Below, one piece after another: positions 42,710 through 50,830 of a stretch of 64,000 bases of DNA. This stretch comes from Actinomycetes bacterium (GTDB lineage: Bacteria; Actinomycetota; Acidimicrobiia; Acidimicrobiales; Palsa-688): NCBI GenBank assembly GCA_021809105.1, contig JAKBAM010000005.1, positions 64,633 to 128,632 of the forward strand, read 5' to 3'. The notes under the pieces were generated by a model. That model was not told the DNA's origin and did no database searches. It saw only the letters and a program-made list of their open reading frames with translations. Every line of letters begins with the position of its first letter. Within the stretch, counting starts at the first letter, position 1. The position numbers and the translations under genes were made by a program.

Positions 42710-43683
42710 GCATCGGCCTCGACGCCACCGCCTCCTCCGGGCTCGGCACCAAGATCGCCTCCGGTGCCGCCGGCCTCGTCCTCGTGGTCGCCGTCCTCGC
42801 CGCCGGGGCCGGTGCCGGAGTCGCCTCGCTCCTCGGTGGCGGCGACAGCACCCCCAGCACCACGGCCAGCGACAACATCCCCGCCGCCATGCTCACCCTC
42901 TACCAAGAGGCAGCCACCACCTGCCCCGGGCTGCCCTGGACCGTGCTCGCCGCCATCGGCACCGTCGAATCGGGCAACGGGACCTCGAACCTTCCCGGCG
43001 TCCACTCCGGCGCCAACTCCGCCCGGGCCGAAGGACCCATGCAGTTCGAGCCCGCCACCTTCGCCGCCTACGACACCCCCGTCCCGCCCGGCGGGGCCAA
43101 CCCGCCCAGCCCGTATGACCCGACCGACGCCGTTTACGCGGCGGTCCGGATGCTCTGCGCCAACGGAGCCGAAAACGGCGCCAACCTCAACGCCGCCGTC
43201 TACGCCTACAACCACAGCGACGCCTACGTGTCCGAGGTCCTCGACCTCGCCCAGACCTACGGCCAGACCCAGGCCCAGACCGTCGCCGCCGACACCGCCG
43301 GCGGGATCGCTGTCGACTGGGCGCTCGCCCAAGTCGGCACCCCCTACATCTGGGGCGGCGAGACCCCCGGCGTCGGCTTCGACTGCTCCGGCCTCGTCCA
43401 GGCTGCCTACAAGGTCGCCGGCATCACCCTGCCCCGAGTCGCCCAGGACCAGTACGACGCCACCACCAAGCTCGGGCCGAACGACCCCATCGAACCTGGC
43501 GACCTCGTCTTCTTCGGAGGCGGACCCACCAACGTCAGCCACGTCGGCATCTACATCGGTAACGGCCAAATGGTCGACGCCCCGTACACCGGAGCCGACG
43601 TCCGAGTGGAATCGACCCCGACCACTCCCGGTGCCTTGTGGGGCAGCGACATCGTCGCCGGCGTCACCGACCCGGCCGGTTGA
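42706..43683 (+). CDS. VirB1-like bifunctional wall hydrolase (SLT plus NlpC/P60)
   Basis: A 325-residue secreted hydrolase. GTG 42706 opens a short polar start and membrane helix AGLVLVVAVLAAGAGAGVAS. A transglycosylase-like domain (LAAIGTVESGNG with E88, GPMQFEPATFAAY) is followed by an NlpC/P60 peptidase with C227 in FDCSGLVQAAY and H279 in VSHVGIYIG. It would open peptidoglycan for the transfer channel. Last gene of the rightward transfer operon. Confidence 0.9.
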   Translation: MSIGLDATASSGLGTKIASGAAGLVLVVAVLAAGAGAGVASLLGGGDSTPSTTASDNIPAAMLTLYQEAATTCPGLPWTVLAAIGTVESGNGTSNLPGVHSGANSARAEGPMQFEPATFAAYDTPVPPGGANPPSPYDPTDAVYAAVRMLCANGAENGANLNAAVYAYNHSDAYVSEVLDLAQTYGQTQAQTVAADTAGGIAVDWALAQVGTPYIWGGETPGVGFDCSGLVQAAYKVAGITLPRVAQDQYDATTKLGPNDPIEPGDLVFFGGGPTNVSHVGIYIGNGQMVDAPYTGADVRVESTPTTPGALWGSDIVAGVTDPAG

Positions 43684-43841
43684 TACGGGGGCCGGCCCAG
43701 GATCCGGCATCCCGTCACAGCCTGGCGCGAGACTCGACGCACACTGGCACGGGCTGGGAGGCCGCCACGAGGTCGAGGCGCGGGGACTGACCCCGGCCGG
43801 AGCGGCCTGCCGACCTCCAGACAGTGGAACTGGCCCTATCG

Positions 43842-43870
43842 GAGCTGTAACACTCGGAAGCTTGTATAGT
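43842..43870 (+). promoter_or_regulatory. candidate promoter for the RHH-methyltransferase pair
   Basis: TATAGT at 43865-43870 is a good -10; the -35 at about 17 bp upstream is poor. It is 37 bp before ATG 43908. The 224-bp gap 43684-43907 holds no gene and separates transfer from defence-like genes. Confidence 0.45.
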
Positions 43871-43907
43871 TCGCGATGGTCACTTCCGTTTGACACTGGA
43901 CTTAGCG

Positions 43908-44081
43908 ATGGCGCGCATCAATGTGGACTTGGATGACGAACTGCACCGGAAGGTTAAGGCTGCGGCCGCGCTCCAGGGTGTCACGCTCAAGGACTTCGTC
44001 GTGACGACGTTGCAGGGCGCGGTCGAGGAGGTCTCGCACCAAGTTCGGCCATCCGAACAGGCCAAAGGCCGTCGGTCTTGA
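43908..44081 (+). CDS. ribbon-helix-helix protein
   Basis: A 57-residue protein: ARINVDLDDELHRKVKAAAA LQGVTLKDFVVTTLQGAVEE is a typical MetJ/Arc/ParD-type ribbon-helix-helix DNA-binding fold. Its stop overlaps the TTG start of the cytosine methyltransferase, so the two are coupled. It most likely represses its own operon and so tunes methyltransferase level. No toxin gene is adjacent, which argues against a simple antitoxin. Confidence 0.8.
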   Translation: MARINVDLDDELHRKVKAAAALQGVTLKDFVVTTLQGAVEEVSHQVRPSEQAKGRRS

Positions 44082-45382
44082 GAACTTCAGGGACGGCGCT
44101 GTCGCTGTTCACCGGCGCCATGGGGCTCGACTTGGGTCTGGAGGCCGCCGGGTTCCGCGTCATCGGCGCGGTCGACAGCAATCCCAGGGCAGCAAAGACC
44201 GTCGCGCGAAACCGGCCCGACGTGCCTTTCTTTGACGGCCGCATCGAGGACGTGTCGACTGAGGAGCTGCTGGAGCTCGCTGGCGTTGACGTCGGAGCGG
44301 TGACGGTCGTGAGTGGTGGTCCAAGCTGCCAGTCGTTCAGTACGGCCGGACAACGACGGTCACTGGGCGACCCTCGCGGGACCTTGTTCCGCGAGTTTGT
44401 CCGCGTGGTGACTGAAGCCAAGCCGCGCTTCTTCGTCATGGAGAACGTCCGCGGCATCCTGTCCGCTGCCATCCGCCACCGGCCGTTGGCCGAACGTGGG
44501 CCAGGGAAGCCCACCCTCAAACCTGATGAATGTTATGGATCGGCCTTTCTGAGCATCCTGGGCGAACTGCAAGCAACCGGTTACTCGCTGTTCTTCGATC
44601 TATTGAACGCCGCTGACTACGGGGCGCCGCAACGTCGCGAGCGCTTGTTGATCGTCGGGTCACGTGACGGCGAGCGGGTTGTGTTTCCCAAGCCGACGCA
44701 TGCACGTGAGCCTGCGGACGGCCTGTCCCGTTGGGTCACCCTCCGCCAGGCGCTGGCGGATCTCGACGATCCGGCGCCAGCTTTCACCCAGCTGCCCCCA
44801 TCGAAACGGAAGGTCATGGCCCTGGTGCCGGAAGGAGGCAACTGGCGAGACCTCCCACCGAAGCGGCACCCGGAGATCCTCGGTCGTGCGTTTCAGTCCT
44901 GGGGCGGCCGTACCGGTTTCTATCGACGTCTCAGTTGGGACGAACCGACGCCGGCACTCACGACTAGGCCAGACAGCAAGGCGACCATGCTCTGCCATCC
45001 GACGGAACTGCGACCGCTCTCGATCCGGGAGTATGCGCGCATCCAACAGTTCCCAGATGACTGGATGTTTGAGGGCAGTGTCGCCCAGCAATACGAGCAG
45101 ATCGGCAACGCCGTTCCCGTCGGCCTCGGTTGGGTGGCCGGGGAAGCGATCCGCTTGGCGATACGGCACATACCTGGTCGGGCCGCGCCGGGACGGGTTT
45201 ACTGCGACAACGCCGACCTACTGCGACGCCTAGGCCAAGGGGCTGGGACGGTACTCAACCCGCGCCGCATGCGAGAGGGCGCCACTGACACGAAGACGAC
45301 GCGAACCTGGATGGCCGGGGTCCATGAGAACCGCTCGCGGATCCTCGAGATCGTCGGCCCGTGGGTTGCCAGCACCTCTTGA
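44078..45382 (+). CDS. C5-cytosine DNA methyltransferase
   Basis: A 434-residue Dcm-type enzyme starting at TTG 44078; later starts would lose motif I. Motif I ALSLFTGAMGLDLGLEAAGF, motif IV GGPSCQSFS with nucleophile C84 (Ser replaces the usual Pro of PCQ), motif VI MENVRG, motif VIII QRRERLLIVGSR, target-recognition region ~215-300, and motifs IX-X REYARIQQFPDDW and QIGNAVP. The last ~60 residues are extra and overlap the convergent nuclease gene. A Vsr-like gene in the island fits a cytosine methylase. Confidence 0.95.
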   Translation: MRTSGTALSLFTGAMGLDLGLEAAGFRVIGAVDSNPRAAKTVARNRPDVPFFDGRIEDVSTEELLELAGVDVGAVTVVSGGPSCQSFSTAGQRRSLGDPRGTLFREFVRVVTEAKPRFFVMENVRGILSAAIRHRPLAERGPGKPTLKPDECYGSAFLSILGELQATGYSLFFDLLNAADYGAPQRRERLLIVGSRDGERVVFPKPTHAREPADGLSRWVTLRQALADLDDPAPAFTQLPPSKRKVMALVPEGGNWRDLPPKRHPEILGRAFQSWGGRTGFYRRLSWDEPTPALTTRPDSKATMLCHPTELRPLSIREYARIQQFPDDWMFEGSVAQQYEQIGNAVPVGLGWVAGEAIRLAIRHIPGRAAPGRVYCDNADLLRRLGQGAGTVLNPRRMREGATDTKTTRTWMAGVHENRSRILEIVGPWVASTS

Positions 45383-45805
45383 AGTTGAACCTCCCGCCGC
45401 GAAGACGGCAGTCACGACACCGCTGTTACCCCCCATCGGGCGGACTGAGGGCACACACCCCGACCAACCGAGTTCACGGGCGAGACAGGTGATGGTTCCT
45501 GACCACGGAGTCGTCGTGGCTCGCGGGCAACACAGGACCAGGATCCCGATACGGCCGCTACGGGCGTGCGAGATGACCCACGTCAGGTAGCGGGCAAGAC
45601 GGACCATGGTCTCTGAACCACGCGGGTGCTCGGTGTCCTTCGCCTCGCCGACGAACAGCAGGTGACGCTGTGGTGAGAATCGCAGCACATCGGGTTCCGT
45701 GCCGTCCGGCAACCACCGCAGGTCGATAGCGGCACCGACCAAGGTCGCTAGCGCGACGAGGACGTCGACACGATCCTCGTGGGCGACGCCACCGGTACCG
45801 CTCAC
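45230..45805 (-). CDS. putative PD-(D/E)XK nuclease
   Basis: A 191-residue protein. EPDVLRFSPQRHLLFVGEAK gives D39, E54 and K56 in the order D-x14-E-x-K of PD-(D/E)XK nucleases, followed by a conserved-looking helix (ETMVRLARYLTWVISH). GTG 45805 overlaps the SNF2 stop. Its last ~150 bp overlap the convergent methyltransferase 3' end; that tail is probably not structural. It is the best candidate for the cutting subunit of this island. Confidence 0.65.
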   Translation of the reverse strand: MSGTGGVAHEDRVDVLVALATLVGAAIDLRWLPDGTEPDVLRFSPQRHLLFVGEAKDTEHPRGSETMVRLARYLTWVISHARSGRIGILVLCCPRATTTPWSGTITCLARELGWSGCVPSVRPMGGNSGVVTAVFAAGGSTSRGAGNPRADDLEDPRAVLMDPGHPGSRRLRVSGALSHAARVEYRPSPLA

Positions 45806-47571
45806 GCCCGACCCGCAGCCGACAACGACGAGGATCGCCTCAGCTCATCGATCATCGCGGTCCTCGTGGGCGGCGGGATGACTTCGTCGCCGAGCAGCTC
45901 CTGGGCGCTCTGCTCCTTGGCGTTCAGCCTTTCGTACTCGACTTCTTCGATCGTGTCCTCGGCGAGCAGCACTAAGTACTCGACCTGGCGGTCCTGGCCG
46001 CGGCGGTGGATCCGGTCCAAGCTCTGGAGGTAATGGGCCGCCTGGTTCGAAAATGACTCGTACAGGGCAAAACGTGCCCGGTGCAAGGTGATCCCTGCCC
46101 CCGCCGCAGCGGGGTTCCCGACGAACAGCATGGTCGAGTCGTCGGTCTGGAACCTTTCGATCGCCTCGCGGCGGAGTTGGACATCTCCTACCGTGCCGTC
46201 ATAGCGGACCGGTCGATAGCGGTGGTATCTGGCGACGAGCGCATCGATCGCCGCCGTGTAATAGGACCATACGACGACCTTCTCGTGTTGCCGGCCCACG
46301 AGATCAGCCAATAGCTCGTCCATCGCCAGGAGTTTGGCAGGGGTCTCGGTCCAGTCCTCGACGACGCCGCCTGGGTTAGAGCACACCTGCAGGAGCGCGC
46401 TACGGCGAGCCAGGAACGACGTCAGCTCCTTTCGGAACTGGGTGTCGTCATAGGTTTCGAGGTCTTTGACGAGCCCGGCCGCTAGGTCGTCATAGACGGC
46501 GCGCTGGCGCGGTGCCAGCGGCAGGAGGACCCTGGTGAATGATTTCCCCGGCAGGTCAGGTAGCACCTGGCTCTTGAGGCTCCGGACGAGCAGGCCGCGT
46601 CGGGATAGGACGTCGGCGACCACCGGTCGAGCCTCCTCGCGGTCTTCGGGGATGCTCGTCCCCCGGAACGCCGTACCGAAATCAACCAGGTTGTGCTGCT
46701 CGACGACGTCATGGGGGGAGTTCGGGGCCGGGGTCCCGCACAGCACGAAGGCCCTCCCACACCATTCACGCAGCCGACGCATGGCCCGCGTACGCCGGGC
46801 GTCAGAGTTCTTCACGTAGAAGGACTCGTCGACGACGAGCACCGCCCGGTCAGCTCGCCGACCGAGCAACGCGCGCAGCTCGGCCTCCATGGTGACGGTG
46901 GATTCGAAGTTGGTGACGAGCACCTCAGGCATCCCCGACAGTGCTGCCCGCTTCTCACGAGGAGCACCCACCAGCATCCTGACGTCGTACAGCGACCCGC
47001 GGAACCGTTCGAAGTCACGGGGCCACTCGGCGACCATGCTCTTCGGTGCCACGATCAACAGGAAGTCGGCCTCGTCGCGGTGGTGGAGGACGTCGAAAGC
47101 GAAGATGGTGGTCACCGTCTTGCCGGCGCCTTGCTCGTCGAAGACGCACAGGCCGAAAGCATCACGACCGGTCATGGCGGCGACGTTGACCCACTGGTGG
47201 TCGTCGAGCACGTCCAAGCCGGGCACGTCGGTTAGCCGCGTCTTTGCCAAAGACGGCCCCCCATCTATGACCGACCGGATGTCCGTCAGGACCGTGTCGT
47301 AGCGCTCGGCGACCCGGACGCGGTTCTCCGACCACCGCTTCGCCTCGTCGGCCCAACGGAGGCGGACGGACGAGGCCGCGAGGAGCAGTGGTAGGTCCTG
47401 GACCCCGACGACCACGCCCGCTGCGCTTCGACGTAGTGCCGTCATGCCCTCCGCCGCGAGCGCTTGGATGACGAGGCCGTCCGACGACCGGCCGCCTGAC
47501 GAGAGCACGACGCAGTCGGCGCCCTCGCCGAGACGGACTTCAGCCGTTGGCACCGACGGGCTCGTCGTCAC
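45802..47571 (-). CDS. SNF2-family helicase/translocase
   Basis: A 589-residue superfamily 2 ATPase. Walker A DEQGAGKT at 145-152, motif II VLVVDESFYVKN at 245-256 (DESF in place of DEAH), LCGTPAPNSPHDV as motif III, and helicase C motifs MLFVGNPAAAGAGITLHRA and QSLDRIHRRGQ. A ~90-residue N-terminal region is unlike other SNF2 proteins. Such translocases drive restriction complexes along DNA. It overlaps the ParB-like gene by 32 bp. Confidence 0.92.
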   Translation of the reverse strand: MTTSPSVPTAEVRLGEGADCVVLSSGGRSSDGLVIQALAAEGMTALRRSAAGVVVGVQDLPLLLAASSVRLRWADEAKRWSENRVRVAERYDTVLTDIRSVIDGGPSLAKTRLTDVPGLDVLDDHQWVNVAAMTGRDAFGLCVFDEQGAGKTVTTIFAFDVLHHRDEADFLLIVAPKSMVAEWPRDFERFRGSLYDVRMLVGAPREKRAALSGMPEVLVTNFESTVTMEAELRALLGRRADRAVLVVDESFYVKNSDARRTRAMRRLREWCGRAFVLCGTPAPNSPHDVVEQHNLVDFGTAFRGTSIPEDREEARPVVADVLSRRGLLVRSLKSQVLPDLPGKSFTRVLLPLAPRQRAVYDDLAAGLVKDLETYDDTQFRKELTSFLARRSALLQVCSNPGGVVEDWTETPAKLLAMDELLADLVGRQHEKVVVWSYYTAAIDALVARYHRYRPVRYDGTVGDVQLRREAIERFQTDDSTMLFVGNPAAAGAGITLHRARFALYESFSNQAAHYLQSLDRIHRRGQDRQVEYLVLLAEDTIEEVEYERLNAKEQSAQELLGDEVIPPPTRTAMIDELRRSSSLSAAGRA

Positions 47572-49102
47572 CTAGCACCTCCTCGGCCTGGACTCGCACC
47601 AATTCGAGCGAGCGGAGCAACCTCCTCAGGTTGGCCGGCGTGATCTGGTCCCGGAACGCCTTGACCGGGAGGTCTTCGAGCCAGCTCGTGAAGGCCTCGA
47701 TCCGGCTGTTGGCACCGAGCATTCGGGTCTCCGCCTTGCGGGCGCGGGCGATCGAGAGCGCGTCCTCTACCTGGTCCTGGGCCTCATCGGTGTCGACGGT
47801 TTCCTTGGCCTTCTTCAAGAGCTCATAGGCGTCACCGTCGCTAAGGACGTGCTTGAGGTCGCGAATCTGGCTGAACCTACGGAACTTCCCGTCATAGAGC
47901 AGGTCGAACACGGTCTGGCGGAGCTGGTCATCCTGGTTCATCGCGAACGCGACCCCACCCGACCCACGACCCTTCTGCAACTCGTCGAAGTACTGGAAGT
48001 ACCTGCTCGCCCGGTGCTGCACCTCGAAGACATCGCGCTTGTTCTTGGCCAGGTGGTGGTCCTCGAACTCGAGCGCCCAACCCATCATGTTGAGGTACCG
48101 GTTGACCGTGGTGGTGTCGGGGCCAAGGCCGAACTGCTTGGACAGCTCGCGCTTCATCTGCGCTTGCTCCTTAGGACCAGGGGTCCTCGGGAGCGCCGCC
48201 AACAGCGACTGCCAACGGTCGTAGACCTTCCTCGCCTTGATGTAGTCCGGCCACTCCTCCTTGAAGTCGGGCTCGAAGTTCAAGGACATCATCACCGCTT
48301 CGCGGTCTTCGTCCGTGGCGTGCTCGGTCAGCTGCCAAACGAAGAGCCACTCAACGCGGTCACGTTCGGTCGCGTCGAACTCGATCGGGTTCGCAAGGAT
48401 GTACTTCGAGGCGGCGACCCGACGGTTCCCGTCGAGGAGGGTGCCGTCGACGTCAATGATCGGAGGCTTTTGCACACCATTTGCCGCGATACTGCGCGCC
48501 AGCGGTCGGATTCTGAACTGGTCGTCGCGGTCTTCTTCGTCGACACCGGTCAGCTTGAGGTTGCTCAACATGATGTCGAGCACCTCGCCGGGGGTGGGCT
48601 CACGCCCCTCTTGCTGTTCGAACTGCTTCGTGTGGATGTCCAAGCGCTCGTTGTCGTCCCACAGCTGGACGTCGTGGACTCGCACGAAGCCTTGGACCAT
48701 CGGCACTCTCCGGCCGAGGTAGATCGGCGTGGGGTGCACAGCACCGACCTTGGTGTTCAGTCGGTCCTGCAGCGTCAATTTCGCTGGGGCCTCGTTTTCA
48801 GACGCTGGTGTGCTGCCACCGTGGTCCGCTGCCACGCTCTCCCGTAGCCGGATCACCTTCTCCACGAAGGCCCCGACATCGTCGAGATCCGTTGCCGCGG
48901 ACTCGTCGGAGAGTACCTCGCTGTTAGAGCCCAAGGTAGTGAGGAGGGTTGTGAGGGCTCGACGCGCCTCGTCGCGTGAGAGCGGTCGCTCCAGCCCCAG
49001 GCGGAGGATGTCCTCGGCACCGTTCCCCGCTGCAGGCGATAGGGCGAATGCCTCCTGCAGCAAGGCTTCGAACTCTTCGCGAAGGTCCATCTGGTCGTTC
49101 AT
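47540..49102 (-). CDS. ParB/Srx-fold protein
   Basis: A 520-residue protein. Residues ~195-260 form a ParB/sulfiredoxin N-domain (IRPLARSIAANGVQKPPIID then LLDGNRRVAASKYI, with GNRR at 225-228), which in ParB relatives binds or hydrolyses nucleotides. The N-terminal 110 residues are helical and acidic; the C-terminal half is a long helical region (KQFGLGPDTTTVNRYLNMMG looks like an HTH). Not a plasmid ParB: no parA lies nearby. Coupled to the sigma-like gene by ATGA. Confidence 0.8.
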   Translation of the reverse strand: MNDQMDLREEFEALLQEAFALSPAAGNGAEDILRLGLERPLSRDEARRALTTLLTTLGSNSEVLSDESAATDLDDVGAFVEKVIRLRESVAADHGGSTPASENEAPAKLTLQDRLNTKVGAVHPTPIYLGRRVPMVQGFVRVHDVQLWDDNERLDIHTKQFEQQEGREPTPGEVLDIMLSNLKLTGVDEEDRDDQFRIRPLARSIAANGVQKPPIIDVDGTLLDGNRRVAASKYILANPIEFDATERDRVEWLFVWQLTEHATDEDREAVMMSLNFEPDFKEEWPDYIKARKVYDRWQSLLAALPRTPGPKEQAQMKRELSKQFGLGPDTTTVNRYLNMMGWALEFEDHHLAKNKRDVFEVQHRASRYFQYFDELQKGRGSGGVAFAMNQDDQLRQTVFDLLYDGKFRRFSQIRDLKHVLSDGDAYELLKKAKETVDTDEAQDQVEDALSIARARKAETRMLGANSRIEAFTSWLEDLPVKAFRDQITPANLRRLLRSLELVRVQAEEVLGDDEPVGANG

Positions 49103-49794
49103 TCGGTCTCCTCCGATTCCTCGTTGCCTGGGAGCTCCAGTTCCATCGGGAGGAGCTCGAAATGTTCTGCGGCCAGTCCTTCTTCCTGGGCGACGCGTGA
49201 GAGTCGCCTGAACCCGCGGTGCGCCCAGGTCTTGACGTTGTCCTTGTCCATCCCCAAGGCGTCGGCGATCTCCTGATAGCCCAGCGACGCGACACCTTGC
49301 TCGACCGCATCGATGTAGAAGCCCATGACCGCCTGTACGTTCGCCGAGCCCACCCTGGGGAGAAGGCCGCGAGCGAGCTGGGCGAGCTTCGAGCGACGCT
49401 CGCTGTCGTCGGGCAGCAGGTCGCGGCGGAGGCTGCCGACGGCCAAGGGCATCTCCCCGCGCAGCTCCTCTCGTTCACGGGCTCGCATGATGTCCGCCGC
49501 CTTGTGCCGGGCTGCGCCGGCTAGCCACAGCACGGGATCCTCGACGGCGACCCCTTTGCCGAGGGCTTGGTACAGAGCCTCAAAGGCCTCGGCGACCGCT
49601 TGGTTCACGTCGTCGGAGGGCAACCAGGACCACTGTGCCCGCAATCGGGCGCTGAGACCGTCGAACGCCGGGCTGGCGAAGAGCACCTTCACCGCTTCCC
49701 AGCGGTCCCCGGATGCCACGGCTAGGTTGAAGGCGGCCAACACCTCCTCCGAGAGCCGGCGCTGTCCTGATGTAACCGGCTCTCCGTCGCCCAC
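49099..49794 (-). CDS. sigma-70/ECF-like protein
   Basis: A 231-residue protein with an ECF layout: SDDVNQAVAEAFEALYQALG ... WLAGAARHKAADIMRARERE as a region-2-like part and VASLGYQEIADALGMDKDNV KTWAHRGFRRL as region 4. GTG 49794 has an excellent ribosome site (GAGGAGG, 6 nt). Whether it acts as a sigma factor or as a DNA-binding subunit is open. Coupled to the ParB-like gene and 56 bp after the Vsr-like gene. Confidence 0.75.
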   Translation of the reverse strand: MGDGEPVTSGQRRLSEEVLAAFNLAVASGDRWEAVKVLFASPAFDGLSARLRAQWSWLPSDDVNQAVAEAFEALYQALGKGVAVEDPVLWLAGAARHKAADIMRAREREELRGEMPLAVGSLRRDLLPDDSERRSKLAQLARGLLPRVGSANVQAVMGFYIDAVEQGVASLGYQEIADALGMDKDNVKTWAHRGFRRLSRVAQEEGLAAEHFELLPMELELPGNEESEETE

Positions 49795-49850
49795 TGAACC
49801 TCCTCTCGCCTTCGTTCTTCACATAGGAGTCGGTGGGCCGTAACAGTTGG

Positions 49851-50333
49851 TTATTGCCAGCCGAGTTGCTTGAGCTCAGACCGAACGCGGTCGGCCACTG
49901 CGCCCGGTTCTTCGTGTTCCCACGCACGGATGACCCGCCAGCCGGCTGAGCGCAGCCGTTCATCAGTGTCGCGGTCGCGGTCCCAGTTCCTTCGCAACTT
50001 CGTGGCCCACCACTCGGTGTTGGTCTTGGCGTCGTGACCATGGTCAGGGCACCCGTGCCACCAGCAGCCGTCGACGAGGAGAGCGAGCCGGACCCGCGGG
50101 AAGGCCACATCGACCCGCCGTCGCATCCCCGGCAAGGCCGCGTACTCGACGCGGTAGCGCAGGCCGGCCGAGTAGAGGGCTCGGCGGACAGCCAGCTCAG
50201 GGGTGGTGTCCCGCCGACGCTGGCCGACCATCCGCCGACGCACCGCCGCTGATGAGGCCGGGGGCGCCGGAGGGCGCCGACCAGCTGTCAAGGCCTCGGT
50301 TGGGAGGGTGGGGACCGGACCAGCCGCGGTCAT
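49851..50333 (-). CDS. vsr: Vsr-type very-short-patch endonuclease
   Basis: A 160-residue protein from ATG 50333. It matches Vsr: RDTTPELAVRRALYSAGLRY, PGMRRRVDVAFPRVRLALLV with D75, DGCWWHGCPDHG with H93, TNTEWWATKLRRNWDRDRDT and GWRVIRAWEHE. Vsr nicks T:G mismatches from 5mC deamination and accompanies C5 methyltransferases. Here it heads the operon opposite the methyltransferase, and could be a repair partner or a recruited restriction nuclease. Confidence 0.92.
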   Translation of the reverse strand: MTAAGPVPTLPTEALTAGRRPPAPPASSAAVRRRMVGQRRRDTTPELAVRRALYSAGLRYRVEYAALPGMRRRVDVAFPRVRLALLVDGCWWHGCPDHGHDAKTNTEWWATKLRRNWDRDRDTDERLRSAGWRVIRAWEHEEPGAVADRVRSELKQLGWQ

Positions 50334-50455
50334 GCTCAAGCTTCTCATGGCGGAAGGCACGCTGTCGTGGCCGGCGACGCCCAGAGTCGGCGCCTTGCCT
50401 TCCCCGCTGAGCGGGGGTCTCATCGCTGCAGGCCCGCGATCAGGAGGTACGTGTC

Positions 50456-50766
50456 ATGCGGCGAGTCGCCATCTATACAAGTGAAGCACCAGGGAGGTCG
50501 GGCCGGGCCACGCTGGACTGCCAGGTTGCCGGGATGGTTGCCCAGGTCGCCCGTCAGCCCGGCTGGCAGCATGTCGCATCGACGTGGTGGTGGTCGACGG
50601 CTACGGGCGGCTGTCGCCCAACGGGCACGAACAGGGTGCGCTCGTCGCCCAACTGGGCGCGGCCGGCGTGAGGGTGGTGGTCCTGCGGCCGTCAGCTGGT
50701 CACCGGTTCGCGAAGGCGCTGGCGAACTTTGCGCTGGCCGCCCTGATCGGCGAAGGGCTCCGCTGA
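50456..50766 (+). pseudogene. frameshifted serine-recombinase remnant
   Basis: MRRVAIYTSEAPGRSGRATL and QPGWQHVAS read in one frame, then VVVVDGYGRLSPNGHEQGAL and GAAGVRVVVLRP continue in the +1 frame from about 50584. The order matches a resolvase N-domain with ~25 residues missing at the join, and the catalytic RVS is degenerate (YTSEA). A decayed recombinase between the defence-like island and the Tad operon, perhaps an old boundary. Confidence 0.65.
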
Positions 50767-50830
50767 CCGACCGGGTCGAACCGTCGACGGCTACGGGCGC
50801 AGTCGTTGGTGCGTGACGCGATGCTGTCGG

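Noticed and set aside
43908-44081. Toxin-antitoxin antitoxin call for the ribbon-helix-helix gene
   Set aside because: The coupled downstream gene is a cytosine methyltransferase, not a toxin; a control-protein role fits better.
47540-49102. Plasmid partition ParB
   Set aside because: No ParA partner or parS-like sites nearby; it is coupled to SNF2 and sigma-like genes.
50456-50766. Programmed frameshifting of the resolvase-like gene
   Set aside because: No slippery heptamer or downstream structure seen, part of the domain is missing, and the catalytic RVS motif is degraded.
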